This document shows positions 1-8,326 of a stretch of 64,000 bases of DNA, one piece after another. Position 1 is the first letter of the stretch; each line of letters begins with the position of its first letter. The notes under the pieces were generated by a model. It did no database searches. It worked only from the letters and a program-made list of their open reading frames with translations, and was not told the origin of the DNA. This stretch comes from Bartonella sp. AR 15-3. Its GTDB lineage: Bacteria; Pseudomonadota; Alphaproteobacteria; Rhizobiales; Rhizobiaceae. The translations under genes were made by a program, and so were the position numbers. The DNA is taken from positions 806,001 to 870,000 of the forward strand of contig NZ_MUYE01000001.1 of the NCBI RefSeq assembly GCF_002022445.1. The letters run 5' to 3'.

Positions 1-749
1 GTTGTACCTTCCCGCGGCATTGTAACATATTCATCATTCAAACGTTGGCGCTCAACTCTAGGTATGTGTTTAAAGAAATCTCTTAAAATAATTACTTCTT
101 CTGGATTAGAGATATCTTCAAACAAAGACTTCATTGCTTGATGGGCTTCCTCGCCCTTTAGAGCCATTGCATCATTACAGGCACGCATTATACGCTCTTC
201 TGTCACAACCGAAAAATCAAGCTTATGGCCCGCAGCTTCAGCAAGTTTTTCAAAAAATATGTGCTGTACAGCTTCATTACCAGCTCTAAAAGGATGTATA
301 TAGTTGAGAAAAGAAAAAAGCTTTACTGTTTCCTCAATAAAATCTTCACGCGATAAACCTTGCAAATTACTCTTCGAAGCAAGTATTTCATCAAATTCCT
401 TTAAGTTTTCTTGAATTTTATCACCATGTGCAAAATAAATATCTGTTCCCGGAATTTTCATCATTGACATTTGAGCAATAGTACCATCATCAAATGCAAA
501 TGAAAGATCACGGGTATATCCAGCCCATTCGAATGCACTCCCGAACAGGCGTTTATGAAGATATTTTAGATAGGAAGAATCAAATGTTTCTGGTAGTGGT
601 TCGTTACGCAGACTATTGATCACTTTTTTCGCATTACGCTTGCATCTTTTTTCAAGTTGTTTATAGCCCATTATACCCAATTTATTCTTTAACGTCTTAG
701 TACCAGGATAAAAATAATTCAGCACTGGAGATGTAATGAGTACTCCCAT
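1..749 (-). CDS. Bep-type Fic-domain effector, partial (C-terminal part beyond the window edge)
   Basis: This frame is open from an ATG at 747-749 to the left edge, giving about 249 residues with no stop, so the gene is cut by the window rather than broken. It aligns along its length with the neighbouring full-length Fic-BID protein: residues 64-70 HKRLFGS, 74-77 EWAG, the block FLNYIHPFR, then FFEKLAEAAGHKLDFSVVT. It is therefore a Fic domain, normally an AMP-transferase. In Bartonella such proteins are secreted into host cells by the VirB/VirD4 system through a C-terminal BID domain, which would lie off the window. The Fic motif is strongly degenerate. At residues 152-163, Ala156 replaces the acidic residue, Glu159 replaces Gly, and Ala160 and His163 replace the two Arg. 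Canonical AMPylation therefore looks unlikely. It probably arose by duplication of the adjacent bep. The start choice is moderately certain because no strong ribosome binding site is seen. Confidence 0.82.
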   Translation of the reverse strand, partial: MGVLITSPVLNYFYPGTKTLKNKLGIMGYKQLEKRCKRNAKKVINSLRNEPLPETFDSSYLKYLHKRLFGSAFEWAGYTRDLSFAFDDGTIAQMSMMKIPGTDIYFAHGDKIQENLKEFDEILASKSNLQGLSREDFIEETVKLFSFLNYIHPFRAGNEAVQHIFFEKLAEAAGHKLDFSVVTEERIMRACNDAMALKGEEAHQAMKSLFEDISNPEEVIILRDFFKHIPRVERQRLNDEYVTMPREGT

Positions 750-981
750 TTTTATTTAAATCCTAAAAAATTAATTATTTCATTAAGTGAGGAGCTTGCT
801 ATTGATAGGGTACGAACTACACAATTTCATTAGCATACTCCCTTCTTTTCTGTTCTGTTGATAAAATAGAAATATGTTTTTACTTTGTTATACCTTTATT
901 TTGATATTATTTTTTTTATTATAAAAACAATTTTTTCTTCATGGAAATAATTTATAAATTCATCATAAAAAATCCTGTATG

Positions 982-2673
982 TTAGACTGCCACAGCCATC
1001 TGTATTAACTTATCCATTCTGCATTGTTGAAGTTGTCGATGCACTTTTTTTGTTTCTCTAACAGTTTCTATAAGTATTTTTGCTTTATGTTCTGATATAT
1101 TAATACTTTGAGCGATTGTTTGATAATCACCTATTCTGAGCGCTTTAGCCTCATCCCTTGTAAGACGAGAATCGATTTTCAATAAAAAGTCGAAGAGCTC
1201 TTTTTTGATTTTAACACAATCTTCTCCGCTTAAAGTTTTTTGTCTTTCACTTTGAGACATGTTAAGGATATTTTGCACTGCTTCACTAGGCAACCTTACT
1301 TCTTGTGCAAGGCGTTTTTTTTCTACTTCATGATTTCGAATGATCATATTTTTAACAAGTCCTACACCATACCCGTAATCTTTAATTTTTTGACTAAGTA
1401 ATGAAAGCTTTCTTTCAGCCCTTATGCGCTTTGGGCTCTTTATAAACCATATTCTAAAGCCAGCGAGTTTAGAAATAGATCGAGGATGTTCTAAAATTTG
1501 TTGGGCAATTTTTTCACTCATTTCTTGCTCTTGATTAATCATATCGATACTTTGATCTAATACTTTTGAACTTCCATAAACAATTTTTGATAAACGCTTG
1601 ATTTCTTTTTGATCTTCTTTAAGCACAGCACTGTCCTTAACCTTTTTAAGCATTTCTTCTAACGTCAAAGAAGTGAGTTTTTCTGCTGGGATAAGAACTT
1701 GATTTAAATTTTTATTTATTGGAATTTTAAAGGTAATCTTATCACCAAATTTCAATGCCTTAAGTTGTTCTGGTGCAAAATAATCTTTACAGCATACGAT
1801 ATGTAAGTCTACTGTTTCAATTATAATAGAATCCGCATTACTACTCTTATAAATACCCGTATAGTCTATATCTTCACGTGGTGCTATAATAATTTGATCA
1901 TTCAAAAGCTTACGTCTATGCTCAGATGCAGAACATAAATAGTCCTTTAAAAGGCGCGTTTTTTCTGGATTGGAGATATCTTCGAACAAATGTTGCATTG
2001 CTTCATAATTTACATTACCTTTTGCAGGTATTGTATTATTACAGGCATGTATCATGCGTTTTTTTGTCACAACTGAAAAATCAAGCTGATGACCTGCAGC
2101 TTGTGCGAGTTTTTCAAAAAACATTTGTTGTGCATGCCCATTGCCATCTCTGAAGGGATGTATATAGTTAAGAAAAGAAAAAAGCTTTACTGATTCCTCG
2201 ACAAATTCTTTGCGCGATAAGTTTTGCAAATTATTTTTGTCAGAAAGTATTTGATCAAATTTATGTAAGCTTTTTCCTACTTTTTTACTATCTTTGAAGA
2301 AAGCATCTGAATTTGGTATTTGCATTTTTGAGATGCTAGCGGTTGTACCATTTTCAAATTTAAATGTAAGATTGCGAGTACAGCCTGCCCATTCGAATAT
2401 GCTTTCAAATAAGCGTTTATGAAGATATTTTAAATAAGTGGAATCAAACTTCTCTGGCAATGCTTCTTGACGCAAATGAACAGCTACTCTTTCTGCATCA
2501 GCTGCGCACATTGCTTCAAGAACCCGAGAATCTTTTGTTCCATATTTATTTATTAATGTATTACTGTCAGGATAAGTATAATCGCAAGACAATAAGTTTA
2601 ATGGTTCTATTTTTTTTGTTAAAGGCTTAAAAACTTTTTTTAGAGATTTTAAATTTGTTTTTTTCATGATCAT
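982..2673 (-). CDS. Bep-type effector: Fic domain plus BID domain
   Basis: This is a 563-residue protein with the Bartonella effector layout. Residues about 60-250 are a Fic domain with motif H172-PFRDGN-G179 followed by His180 and Gln183. Residues about 260-335 look like the OB-fold linker. Residues about 340-545 are a BID domain, the translocation signal read by the VirD4 coupling protein. Fic enzymes move AMP from ATP onto host proteins, and the best known relative is BepA. Here His172, Asp176, Gly177 and Asn178 are kept. The two Arg of the consensus (GNGRxxR) are His and Gln, so activity or nucleotide choice may be changed. The gene follows virB11 by 120 bp on the same strand, which suggests co-expression with the secretion channel. 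Met1 or Met3 could be the start; neither has an obvious Shine-Dalgarno sequence. It resembles BepA in layout, but I do not assign a letter. Confidence 0.9.
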   Translation of the reverse strand: MIMKKTNLKSLKKVFKPLTKKIEPLNLLSCDYTYPDSNTLINKYGTKDSRVLEAMCAADAERVAVHLRQEALPEKFDSTYLKYLHKRLFESIFEWAGCTRNLTFKFENGTTASISKMQIPNSDAFFKDSKKVGKSLHKFDQILSDKNNLQNLSRKEFVEESVKLFSFLNYIHPFRDGNGHAQQMFFEKLAQAAGHQLDFSVVTKKRMIHACNNTIPAKGNVNYEAMQHLFEDISNPEKTRLLKDYLCSASEHRRKLLNDQIIIAPREDIDYTGIYKSSNADSIIIETVDLHIVCCKDYFAPEQLKALKFGDKITFKIPINKNLNQVLIPAEKLTSLTLEEMLKKVKDSAVLKEDQKEIKRLSKIVYGSSKVLDQSIDMINQEQEMSEKIAQQILEHPRSISKLAGFRIWFIKSPKRIRAERKLSLLSQKIKDYGYGVGLVKNMIIRNHEVEKKRLAQEVRLPSEAVQNILNMSQSERQKTLSGEDCVKIKKELFDFLLKIDSRLTRDEAKALRIGDYQTIAQSINISEHKAKILIETVRETKKVHRQLQQCRMDKLIQMAVAV

Positions 2674-2793
2674 TTACACAAATATTATTTTTAATAAACA
2701 CAACTCTTTCACATGTATTCTTGTAAAATTTCAGACGTTTTAGTATAGATATTGCTCTTGAAGAGTGAAATTTTTTTTATTACACTTTTTTAT

Positions 2794-3864
2794 TTAGTTA
2801 CCTCCAAAGATATTTCGTTGTTTAAAAGGATCATAATAAATTTCTGTAACTTTAAATTTTCCTTCAATCCGTTTGCATTGAATGATAATATCGATCATTG
2901 AAATTAATAACCCACGAATATCATCGCGCTCTAAATCTCCTCCTCCTTCACTTTCTTTAACCAATAGCGTCATTTGCTCAAATGCAGCGAGTGCTGTTGA
3001 TGCGTGAACTGTAGTAATTGAACCTGGATGTCCTGAATTAACATTGCGAATATAATAAAAGGCAGTACCATCTCGCAATTCTTGTAGAAGAATGCGATCA
3101 GGACGCATTCGTAAGGCAGACTCTAGTAATTCTTTTGGCCCGATAGAAGCTAAACCATGCCTATCTTTTGCATAGATCATAGAGACATGATTAGGATGCG
3201 GTACGACTAATTCTGGTGTATCTTCAATAGTTATAATACGCTCATCATCAGGAATTTTAGTGATCAATGCTTTTGACAGCGTTGTTTTACCAGATCCTGT
3301 TTTCCCTGAAATAAGAATATTTTTTTGCAGTTTCACAGCTTGATTTAAAAAAGAAACAAAATTTTTATTATGATAATCGATTGCTAATTCATGATCGATG
3401 TTTTTGAGTTCATTAAAACGCAATTGGTAGTCATGCAATGGAGTGAAAGAAAGCTGTTCACATATTGAAAAGAGACCTTCACCGGCTAGATCTTCGAGTG
3501 AATAACTTTGGGATGATGGTTTACGAATTGTCATACTAACAGTGTCTTTTTCTACAACTGGAGGAATGACGATTTGAATACGCTCATTATTTGGCAAGGT
3601 AGCTGATAGTATTGGATTTTTATCGGAAATACTTTGCTTAGAATAAGCAGCGATCACTTTAGCCATCCCCATAAGTTCATTAAAAGAGAGCTCTGGTACT
3701 TCTATTGTTTTCCATCCTGTAATTCCTTCAATCATGACCTGATAAGGACGGTTAATAACGATTTCGAAAAGATTTTCATCTTTGAGAAAGTTATGAATTG
3801 GTTTGAGCTTTGTTAAAACGATGGCAGTAGTTTCATCATTTACATTTTGGCAGTTTTGTTTCAT
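2794..3864 (-). CDS. virB11: VirB11 type IV secretion ATPase
   Basis: VirB11 is the hexameric cytoplasmic ATPase at the base of the type IV secretion channel, powering pilus assembly and substrate transfer. The 356-residue protein has the expected N-terminal domain, then Walker A GKTGSGKT at residues 187-194. An acidic Asp-box region follows (ERIITIEDTPEL), then a Walker B region (RPDRILLQELRD) and the His box GHPGSITTVHA. Length is normal for the family. Its ATG overlaps the end of virB10 by 4 bp, implying translational coupling. It is the last virB gene, and the bep genes follow instead of virD4. All motifs are intact, so it should be functional. Confidence 0.97.
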   Translation of the reverse strand: MKQNCQNVNDETTAIVLTKLKPIHNFLKDENLFEIVINRPYQVMIEGITGWKTIEVPELSFNELMGMAKVIAAYSKQSISDKNPILSATLPNNERIQIVIPPVVEKDTVSMTIRKPSSQSYSLEDLAGEGLFSICEQLSFTPLHDYQLRFNELKNIDHELAIDYHNKNFVSFLNQAVKLQKNILISGKTGSGKTTLSKALITKIPDDERIITIEDTPELVVPHPNHVSMIYAKDRHGLASIGPKELLESALRMRPDRILLQELRDGTAFYYIRNVNSGHPGSITTVHASTALAAFEQMTLLVKESEGGGDLERDDIRGLLISMIDIIIQCKRIEGKFKVTEIYYDPFKQRNIFGGN

Positions 3865-5084
3865 TTCAATGTCACCGTAGAATTTTTATGAAAGTCTCCC
3901 GAAAAAGCACGACGAATAACCTGCTTGTTATTTTCGACAATTTTCAATTTATATACAGTTGAGAAATCTAGGTCGCGGGCAACAAAAACATTAACTATTT
4001 CACCTTGATTTTTGGTCAAGGTTGGAGGGATATGGGCGTAATTTTCCGCGATAATTTTTGCCATATCTATTCCTGCATAAAGGCTATGTGTTCCTGAAGA
4101 CAAGGTCTCTGTTGTTTGTTCTTCTTGTGTTGGTGTTTTTAGTAAATTTAGCCGGTTATTTGCGTAACTTGTTGCATCTCTGACGATTGAAACAAGAAAT
4201 GCAGAACCAAGTCGTTCAAACCAGTGATTATCAATATCACCATCAACACCTGATCGGCCTAAGGAATCTGTTGCTGGTGAGGACAATGTTATAATGATAC
4301 CCTCTGGTGTTTTAGCTCTATTCCATAATATGAAAAGACGCGATTGGCCTTTTTTTAAACCGCTACGATATTCACCGATGATTTGTGTTCCTTTATCGAG
4401 CAGGACGATGCGACCATTGTCTGACAAGATATCTCTGGAAACGATACAGCTAACAAAACCTTGTTGTTCACTGCTGATTGCTGTTTCTAAGATACATGGA
4501 ATAGAAGCTCCCATTGCAATGATGTAATTTCGGTTCCCGAGTGTTGATGCATGAACACCGTCTAACTTTGTTGCTTCGAGGAGGTGATTAAAGGATTGTG
4601 CTGTTTTATTTGAGCGATTGTTATTTTGATCCAGAGAAACGGCATTATTATTATTTTCTGGAGTAACTTGTTGCTGATTTGGATTAATATAGGCTAAAAC
4701 GGGAGCACGTTGTGCTGCTTCTAATAATTTATGATCAAATTTTGGTTGATTGATTGTTGGTGTTGGTAATTCGACCTTAGGCAATAAGGGGTTATTTTTA
4801 TCAGCTAACTCTAGAGGAGCCATCGTGGGTTTTATCGATTGGAACAGTTCTGTTTGTTTACTGCTTGCTTCTTTAGGTAATTCTATGAGCTGTTTTTTTG
4901 TATCTTTTGAAGATGAAAGGATTGTATATATTAAATAAATACAGACACCAAAGAGAATAAGAAGAGCAAGGGCTTTTCCTAAATTAAAGCCCTCTTTTTT
5001 TTCTTGACCATCCTCTATTGTATCACGATCCTTTATCATATCATACTTATCAAGATCTATTTCATCCACTTCATCATTATTCAT
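3861..5084 (-). CDS. virB10: VirB10 type IV secretion core-complex protein
   Basis: VirB10 spans from the inner membrane to the outer-membrane pore and passes the ATPase energy signal to the core complex with VirB7 and VirB9. The 407-residue sequence shows an acidic cytoplasmic head (residues 1-33), one membrane segment at about 36-56 and a Pro/Asn/Gln-rich periplasmic linker (about 90-160). A conserved C-terminal domain contains the TrbI/VirB10 blocks around CILETAISS and GEYRSGLKKGQSRLFILW. It overlaps virB9 and virB11 by 4 bp on each side within the operon. No truncation or odd residue is seen. Confidence 0.97.
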   Translation of the reverse strand: MNNDEVDEIDLDKYDMIKDRDTIEDGQEKKEGFNLGKALALLILFGVCIYLIYTILSSSKDTKKQLIELPKEASSKQTELFQSIKPTMAPLELADKNNPLLPKVELPTPTINQPKFDHKLLEAAQRAPVLAYINPNQQQVTPENNNNAVSLDQNNNRSNKTAQSFNHLLEATKLDGVHASTLGNRNYIIAMGASIPCILETAISSEQQGFVSCIVSRDILSDNGRIVLLDKGTQIIGEYRSGLKKGQSRLFILWNRAKTPEGIIITLSSPATDSLGRSGVDGDIDNHWFERLGSAFLVSIVRDATSYANNRLNLLKTPTQEEQTTETLSSGTHSLYAGIDMAKIIAENYAHIPPTLTKNQGEIVNVFVARDLDFSTVYKLKIVENNKQVIRRAFSGDFHKNSTVTLK

Positions 5085-5944
5085 GGCTGTTTCTCTACGT
5101 TTATTTCACGTTGGACAGAAGGTGATGTTGTTCCAGTTCCGGGATTAATCCCTCTTGGGATGAAACCTTTATTAAAGATACACAGAACTTCGTTACCACG
5201 TCGCAGAGTGAATTGCATGGCTATGGCATGGACAATGACCTGGTTTCCTTTAATTGTTTTTGGAACGATAGTTTCTTGTCCATCAAGTAAGACAAGATAA
5301 ATGGCAGGGATTTCATTATTTCCTAAAAAGGTAAATGTTGTTGTTTTTCCGTTATCATAGACGGAGCTTGGTTCAATGAGGGGGGAACCTTGAGCAGTAT
5401 AAGCCCAATTGCGCGGTCCAAAATCTTCATGCATATTGAGGATATCATCGACAAATTCTTCTGCATTTTTTTGTGCTTTAGCTTCTTGAGCTAATTGTTC
5501 ACGCAAGGCTTCATCTTCTGGATAACGAAACTTTACAAGGAAATATGTGTCATTACCGACAGAAACATCGCCTTCACGCACTTGAAGTTCAAATTGATAA
5601 GATCGTTTTGTCCCATCTTGGCGAGTTGTGACAATTTGTAGATTGGTGTTAGGCTGAACTTCACGAGGTTTGAGAAAGACAAAGTGACCGGCTGGTGCGA
5701 CTTGCCAAGCAACGGAATTGCCAATTCCAATATAAGCAATATTTTCATCGCTAGCGAATTCAATCTGCACTGAAGAGCGAATAGATCCAATGATTTTTGT
5801 GATATTATACGGGTCATAATTAATAAATCTGATCCGATTATCTTTTTGTGCACTCACGGGAGAAATTTCTGCCCATGATAAAGATGCATCATAGCTTATT
5901 GCAACGATGAGAGTTAAAAAGAATATTTTTACTACTCTAATCAT
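5081..5944 (-). CDS. virB9: VirB9 type IV secretion outer core protein
   Basis: VirB9 is the periplasmic and outer-membrane component that binds the VirB7 lipoprotein and VirB10 to form the core-complex ring. The 287-residue precursor starts with a clear Sec signal peptide (about residues 1-25, cleaved after SWA). The mature part carries family blocks such as [12 protein letters not shown], the N-terminal beta domain with [10 protein letters not shown], and a C-terminal domain with GKTTTFTF and IPRGINPG. The start overlaps the virB8 stop (ATGA) and its own end overlaps virB10. Intact and of normal length. Confidence 0.96.
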   Translation of the reverse strand: MIRVVKIFFLTLIVAISYDASLSWAEISPVSAQKDNRIRFINYDPYNITKIIGSIRSSVQIEFASDENIAYIGIGNSVAWQVAPAGHFVFLKPREVQPNTNLQIVTTRQDGTKRSYQFELQVREGDVSVGNDTYFLVKFRYPEDEALREQLAQEAKAQKNAEEFVDDILNMHEDFGPRNWAYTAQGSPLIEPSSVYDNGKTTTFTFLGNNEIPAIYLVLLDGQETIVPKTIKGNQVIVHAIAMQFTLRRGNEVLCIFNKGFIPRGINPGTGTTSPSVQREINVEKQP

Positions 5945-6609
5945 TGAACTACCTCTGGATCAGATCTATACTCTGACACTTGGAAACCAAGCGGGTTAAT
6001 TAAGCGATTTTCTACTGAAATGCGTGTATTAACGTAGGAAAAATTTAAGACCGAAACCCAATGGAAAATATCTTCTTTTCCATTAGAGTCTCTAATCGTT
6101 TTATAGTAACGCACTTGAATGAGATCTTTACTTAAAAAAGAAATGGATTTTATTGTAACTGTCACGGACATATTTTTATAGATATTTTGCGGACTATTTG
6201 GATTATTTCCCGAATACCATTTGGCAAAGCGATTTTGTTCTTCTACGGAAGATAAAAGAGAAGTGATACGAAAGTTATTTTCTGTTTCTGATAATTGGAA
6301 ACTTTCGCGTGCACGAATATATTTGCTCGCGAAGTAACGTGTTATTGCTTCATCATAATTTTGAGGTTCATCTTTTAGAACACTAACAACATCGACAATA
6401 CCTGTAGAATTATCTACGCGGATAACGAAAGGCTCTACGGTTTTTAAGGGTGTTAAAGTTACCACGGCTAAAGCCAAAGCTATTGTCATCAACCCCAAAA
6501 GCACGGCCAAAGCTATGGCCATTTTCATTTGCAGTCGCGTACTACGCATACGATCAATATCGAATGACCGCGCTTCTCTTATATATTCTTTAAATTCATC
6601 ACTTTTCAT
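5941..6609 (-). CDS. virB8: VirB8 inner-membrane assembly factor
   Basis: VirB8 is a bitopic inner-membrane protein that nucleates assembly of the secretion channel. I chose the ATG at 6607-6609 because GGAG lies seven bases upstream; an in-frame start 15 bp earlier lacks that support. This gives 222 residues: a short cytoplasmic tail, one membrane helix at about 30-52, and a periplasmic NTF2-like domain with the block [13 protein letters not shown] and a conserved C-terminal [11 protein letters not shown]. The first 11 bp overlap the 3' end of virB7, and the stop overlaps virB9. Confidence 0.96.
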   Translation of the reverse strand: MKSDEFKEYIREARSFDIDRMRSTRLQMKMAIALAVLLGLMTIALALAVVTLTPLKTVEPFVIRVDNSTGIVDVVSVLKDEPQNYDEAITRYFASKYIRARESFQLSETENNFRITSLLSSVEEQNRFAKWYSGNNPNSPQNIYKNMSVTVTIKSISFLSKDLIQVRYYKTIRDSNGKEDIFHWVSVLNFSYVNTRISVENRLINPLGFQVSEYRSDPEVVQ

Positions 6610-6910
6610 GTGTGATCTCCGCATTCTTATAAGAGGGCGTTTGAGGGTTTATTGTATTTCCAGGAAGTGTAGGGAGTGCGACATGAGCTTCTGGTGCTTC
6701 ATTTTCTTGTGTGTTGAGGATAACAGGAGTTGTGATTGGCTTGATCGCCATATTGTGAAGGAAGGTGTTATTATTATTCCATTTCCCTTGATTGAGCATA
6801 CGGGTATTTTGTCCATTACAGCGTGGAAGTTTTTTGGGGCCATTTTTAAAAGAAGCGCAACCCGTAAGGGCTATCAAAAGAATTAAAATGATAGTTATTT
6901 TTAGTTTCAT
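6599..6910 (-). CDS. virB7: VirB7-like lipoprotein
   Basis: This is a 103-residue protein beginning MKLKIT, with a hydrophobic signal and a lipobox LTGC at residues 15-18, so Cys18 would be acylated. VirB7 proteins are small outer-membrane lipoproteins that stabilise VirB9. Its position between virB6 and virB8 and the lipobox support the call; sequence similarity alone would not. At 103 residues it is longer than the compact Agrobacterium VirB7, with a low-complexity Asn/Thr/Pro-rich tail. The start at 6908-6910 is preferred over one 15 bp upstream because it places the lipobox normally and overlaps a preceding TAA as TAATG. Confidence 0.85.
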   Translation of the reverse strand: MKLKITIILILLIALTGCASFKNGPKKLPRCNGQNTRMLNQGKWNNNNTFLHNMAIKPITTPVILNTQENEAPEAHVALPTLPGNTINPQTPSYKNAEITHEK

Positions 6911-7128
6911 TATCTGAACTCGCAAATATTTTGAAAAATAAAATATTGGGGTTTTTCAGTGCATAATTTTACCGAAACAGGGAGCAAAACATGAGAACTG
7001 ATTTTTTGAAAAAGCGAAGAGAGCTTTTCAGCGGCTATGCGTATGGCTAATACCTTTTGTGTGAAGGCACTGACTATAGCTGTGTTGGAGAAACATTTGA
7101 TATTAAAATGCGCCACGACCACCTCCAC
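6910..7128 (-). CDS. Possible small protein between virB6 and virB7 (uncertain)
   Basis: A 72-codon reading frame starts inside the last codons of virB6 in another frame and ends with TAA overlapping the virB7 ATG (TAATG). That is the kind of junction found between coupled genes. I recognise no domain, and the sequence has no clear signal peptide or membrane helix. Without it the virB6-virB7 spacer would be about 190 bp in an operon whose other junctions mostly overlap or abut. It could equally be a chance frame or the remnant of a decayed virB7-like gene. Low confidence. Confidence 0.25.
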   Translation of the reverse strand: MEVVVAHFNIKCFSNTAIVSAFTQKVLAIRIAAEKLSSLFQKISSHVLLPVSVKLCTEKPQYFIFQNICEFR

Positions 7129-8125
7129 CCATCATTCGAGCAGCTTGTGCGGCTTGTGCAGCTTGTGCAGCTTGAGAAGCTCCTGCAGTTGCTCCTCTTG
7201 CCGCACTGCTACCGAGTGAAAAGCCTCCTCTAACAACGTTCAAGGCACCAGAAGCCATTGAGATCATTTCTGATCCTGCTGATACTCCAGCATGATAATA
7301 TGGCCCTCCACTAGAGAGTGCAGAAGCAATGGTAGGAAGTGATTGGAAGAGAATAACTCCTACTATTGAGACTACAAGGACAGGAGGAAGCAAGAGATAG
7401 ATTGAAGTATATGAGCCATCGAAAACATACAGCATAATTTTGCACATCATTGTTCCAAGCATCATCACAAGAACTTGTAAAACTGTAAAATTAACTAATG
7501 TTGAAATCCATGAATCGGCGTATCTGCGAGTTACATTGAATAAATATAAACTAATGAAAAGAGGACCAAGACCTATCACCATGATTAATGTAATTTTTGC
7601 AAACATTTGGATAATAAAACCAACTGTACAAAAAAAGACAACCGCCAAAAGCATTAAACCCCCGACCAATCCCACCGAAACCTTTTCAAAAAGACCAACT
7701 CTACCTAGAAATTCTTGATAGCGCGTATTCGTAATTAACAAGAGATAATCGAAAACATTAGCGTCGACGGGACTGCTATTGAACGCATTCCCAATAGCAT
7801 TGGCTAAATTACCGAAAAATATATCTTTGATGTAAATATTAAATACATCTGCATTTGTTGCCATTGTTGTCACAACAACGATTTTAATGACATTATTAAG
7901 GAGACTATGCATTGAAAGGGCGACGTGGCCAGTCATAACATTATAGCCATATAAAAATATAAAAATGATTGCAGCAAGATTTAATGGCGCTGCAATAGCA
8001 GAAGACAAGCTACTGACTGTTGTATCCACTACATTGTTGAGTGGTGTTAAAATATACGAAGAAACATTTTCAAACGGAGTAAATGAAAAATCTGACATTA
8101 CTTTTATCTTGGTAAAATCTGACAT
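7103..8125 (-). CDS. virB6: VirB6 polytopic inner-membrane channel protein
   Basis: VirB6 is the multi-spanning inner-membrane protein that lines the translocation path. The 340-residue sequence has at least five strongly hydrophobic segments between residues about 40 and 270, typical of the TrbL/VirB6 family, and an Ala/Gly-rich tail ending MMGGGGRGAF. The start is ambiguous: ATG at 8123-8125 or ATG at 8096-8098. Both sit in a tandemly repeated context and both give MSDF-, so the mature protein could be 340 or 331 residues. The tail contains four Gln-Ala-Ala-type repeats from a 9-bp DNA repeat. It follows a decayed virB5-like segment, not virB5 directly. Confidence 0.93.
   Translation of the reverse strand: MSDFTKIKVMSDFSFTPFENVSSYILTPLNNVVDTTVSSLSSAIAAPLNLAAIIFIFLYGYNVMTGHVALSMHSLLNNVIKIVVVTTMATNADVFNIYIKDIFFGNLANAIGNAFNSSPVDANVFDYLLLITNTRYQEFLGRVGLFEKVSVGLVGGLMLLAVVFFCTVGFIIQMFAKITLIMVIGLGPLFISLYLFNVTRRYADSWISTLVNFTVLQVLVMMLGTMMCKIMLYVFDGSYTSIYLLLPPVLVVSIVGVILFQSLPTIASALSSGGPYYHAGVSAGSEMISMASGALNVVRGGFSLGSSAARGATAGASQAAQAAQAAQAARMMGGGGRGAF
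7141..7176. repeat. 9-bp tandem repeat encoding the QAA tail of VirB6
   Basis: Four near-identical 9-bp units (cagcttgtg type on the plus strand) follow each other in frame. They encode successive Gln-Ala-Ala triplets near the VirB6 C-terminus. Because the unit is a multiple of three, copy-number change would alter tail length without breaking the frame. Confidence 0.8.
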
Positions 8126-8140
8126 TAGTTTTATCTTGTT
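8096..8140 (-). repeat. Tandem duplication of the virB6 start region
   Basis: Two copies of AAGATAAAA(C/G)TAATGTCAGATTTT, 27 bp apart, each contain an ATG in the virB6 frame. Either ATG can serve as the start. The second copy differs at one base in this block. Confidence 0.8.
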
Positions 8141-8289
8141 CTAATTTTGCCTTTAATGTTTGATAAATATGAGTTTATCATCTTTCTTGCATCTCTTCAG
8201 GCTCTTCTTGTGATTGAGTATTCCCATTGAATAATAAAGTCAGCCTGTATTAGAGTTTTCATTTGAAAACTAGCAAACTACATTTGAAG
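8125..8289 (-). pseudogene. Decayed partial copy of the virB5 3' half
   Basis: The spacer between virB5 and virB6 resembles the end of virB5 when the two are read side by side. At the left end CTTCAAA-AGTT-GCTA-TTCAA matches; in the middle TCAATCA-AAGAA; at the right end (A)TAAAACTAA and the translation QTLKAKLEQDKT against QKTLQEQLDQAKT. The copy has several in-frame stops (TGA, TAA) and small deletions, so it makes no protein. It is best explained by an old tandem duplication of virB5 that decayed, with virB6 now starting at its very end. The alignment was done by eye and the middle third is weak. Confidence 0.5.
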
Positions 8290-8326
8290 AGCTTTCCTTT
8301 TTTCTTTTGTACTAATTGGAGTCAAT

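Noticed and set aside
5004-5300. 98-codon forward frame across the virB9/virB10 junction
   Set aside because: It overlaps two strongly supported virB genes on the other strand and has no recognisable domain.
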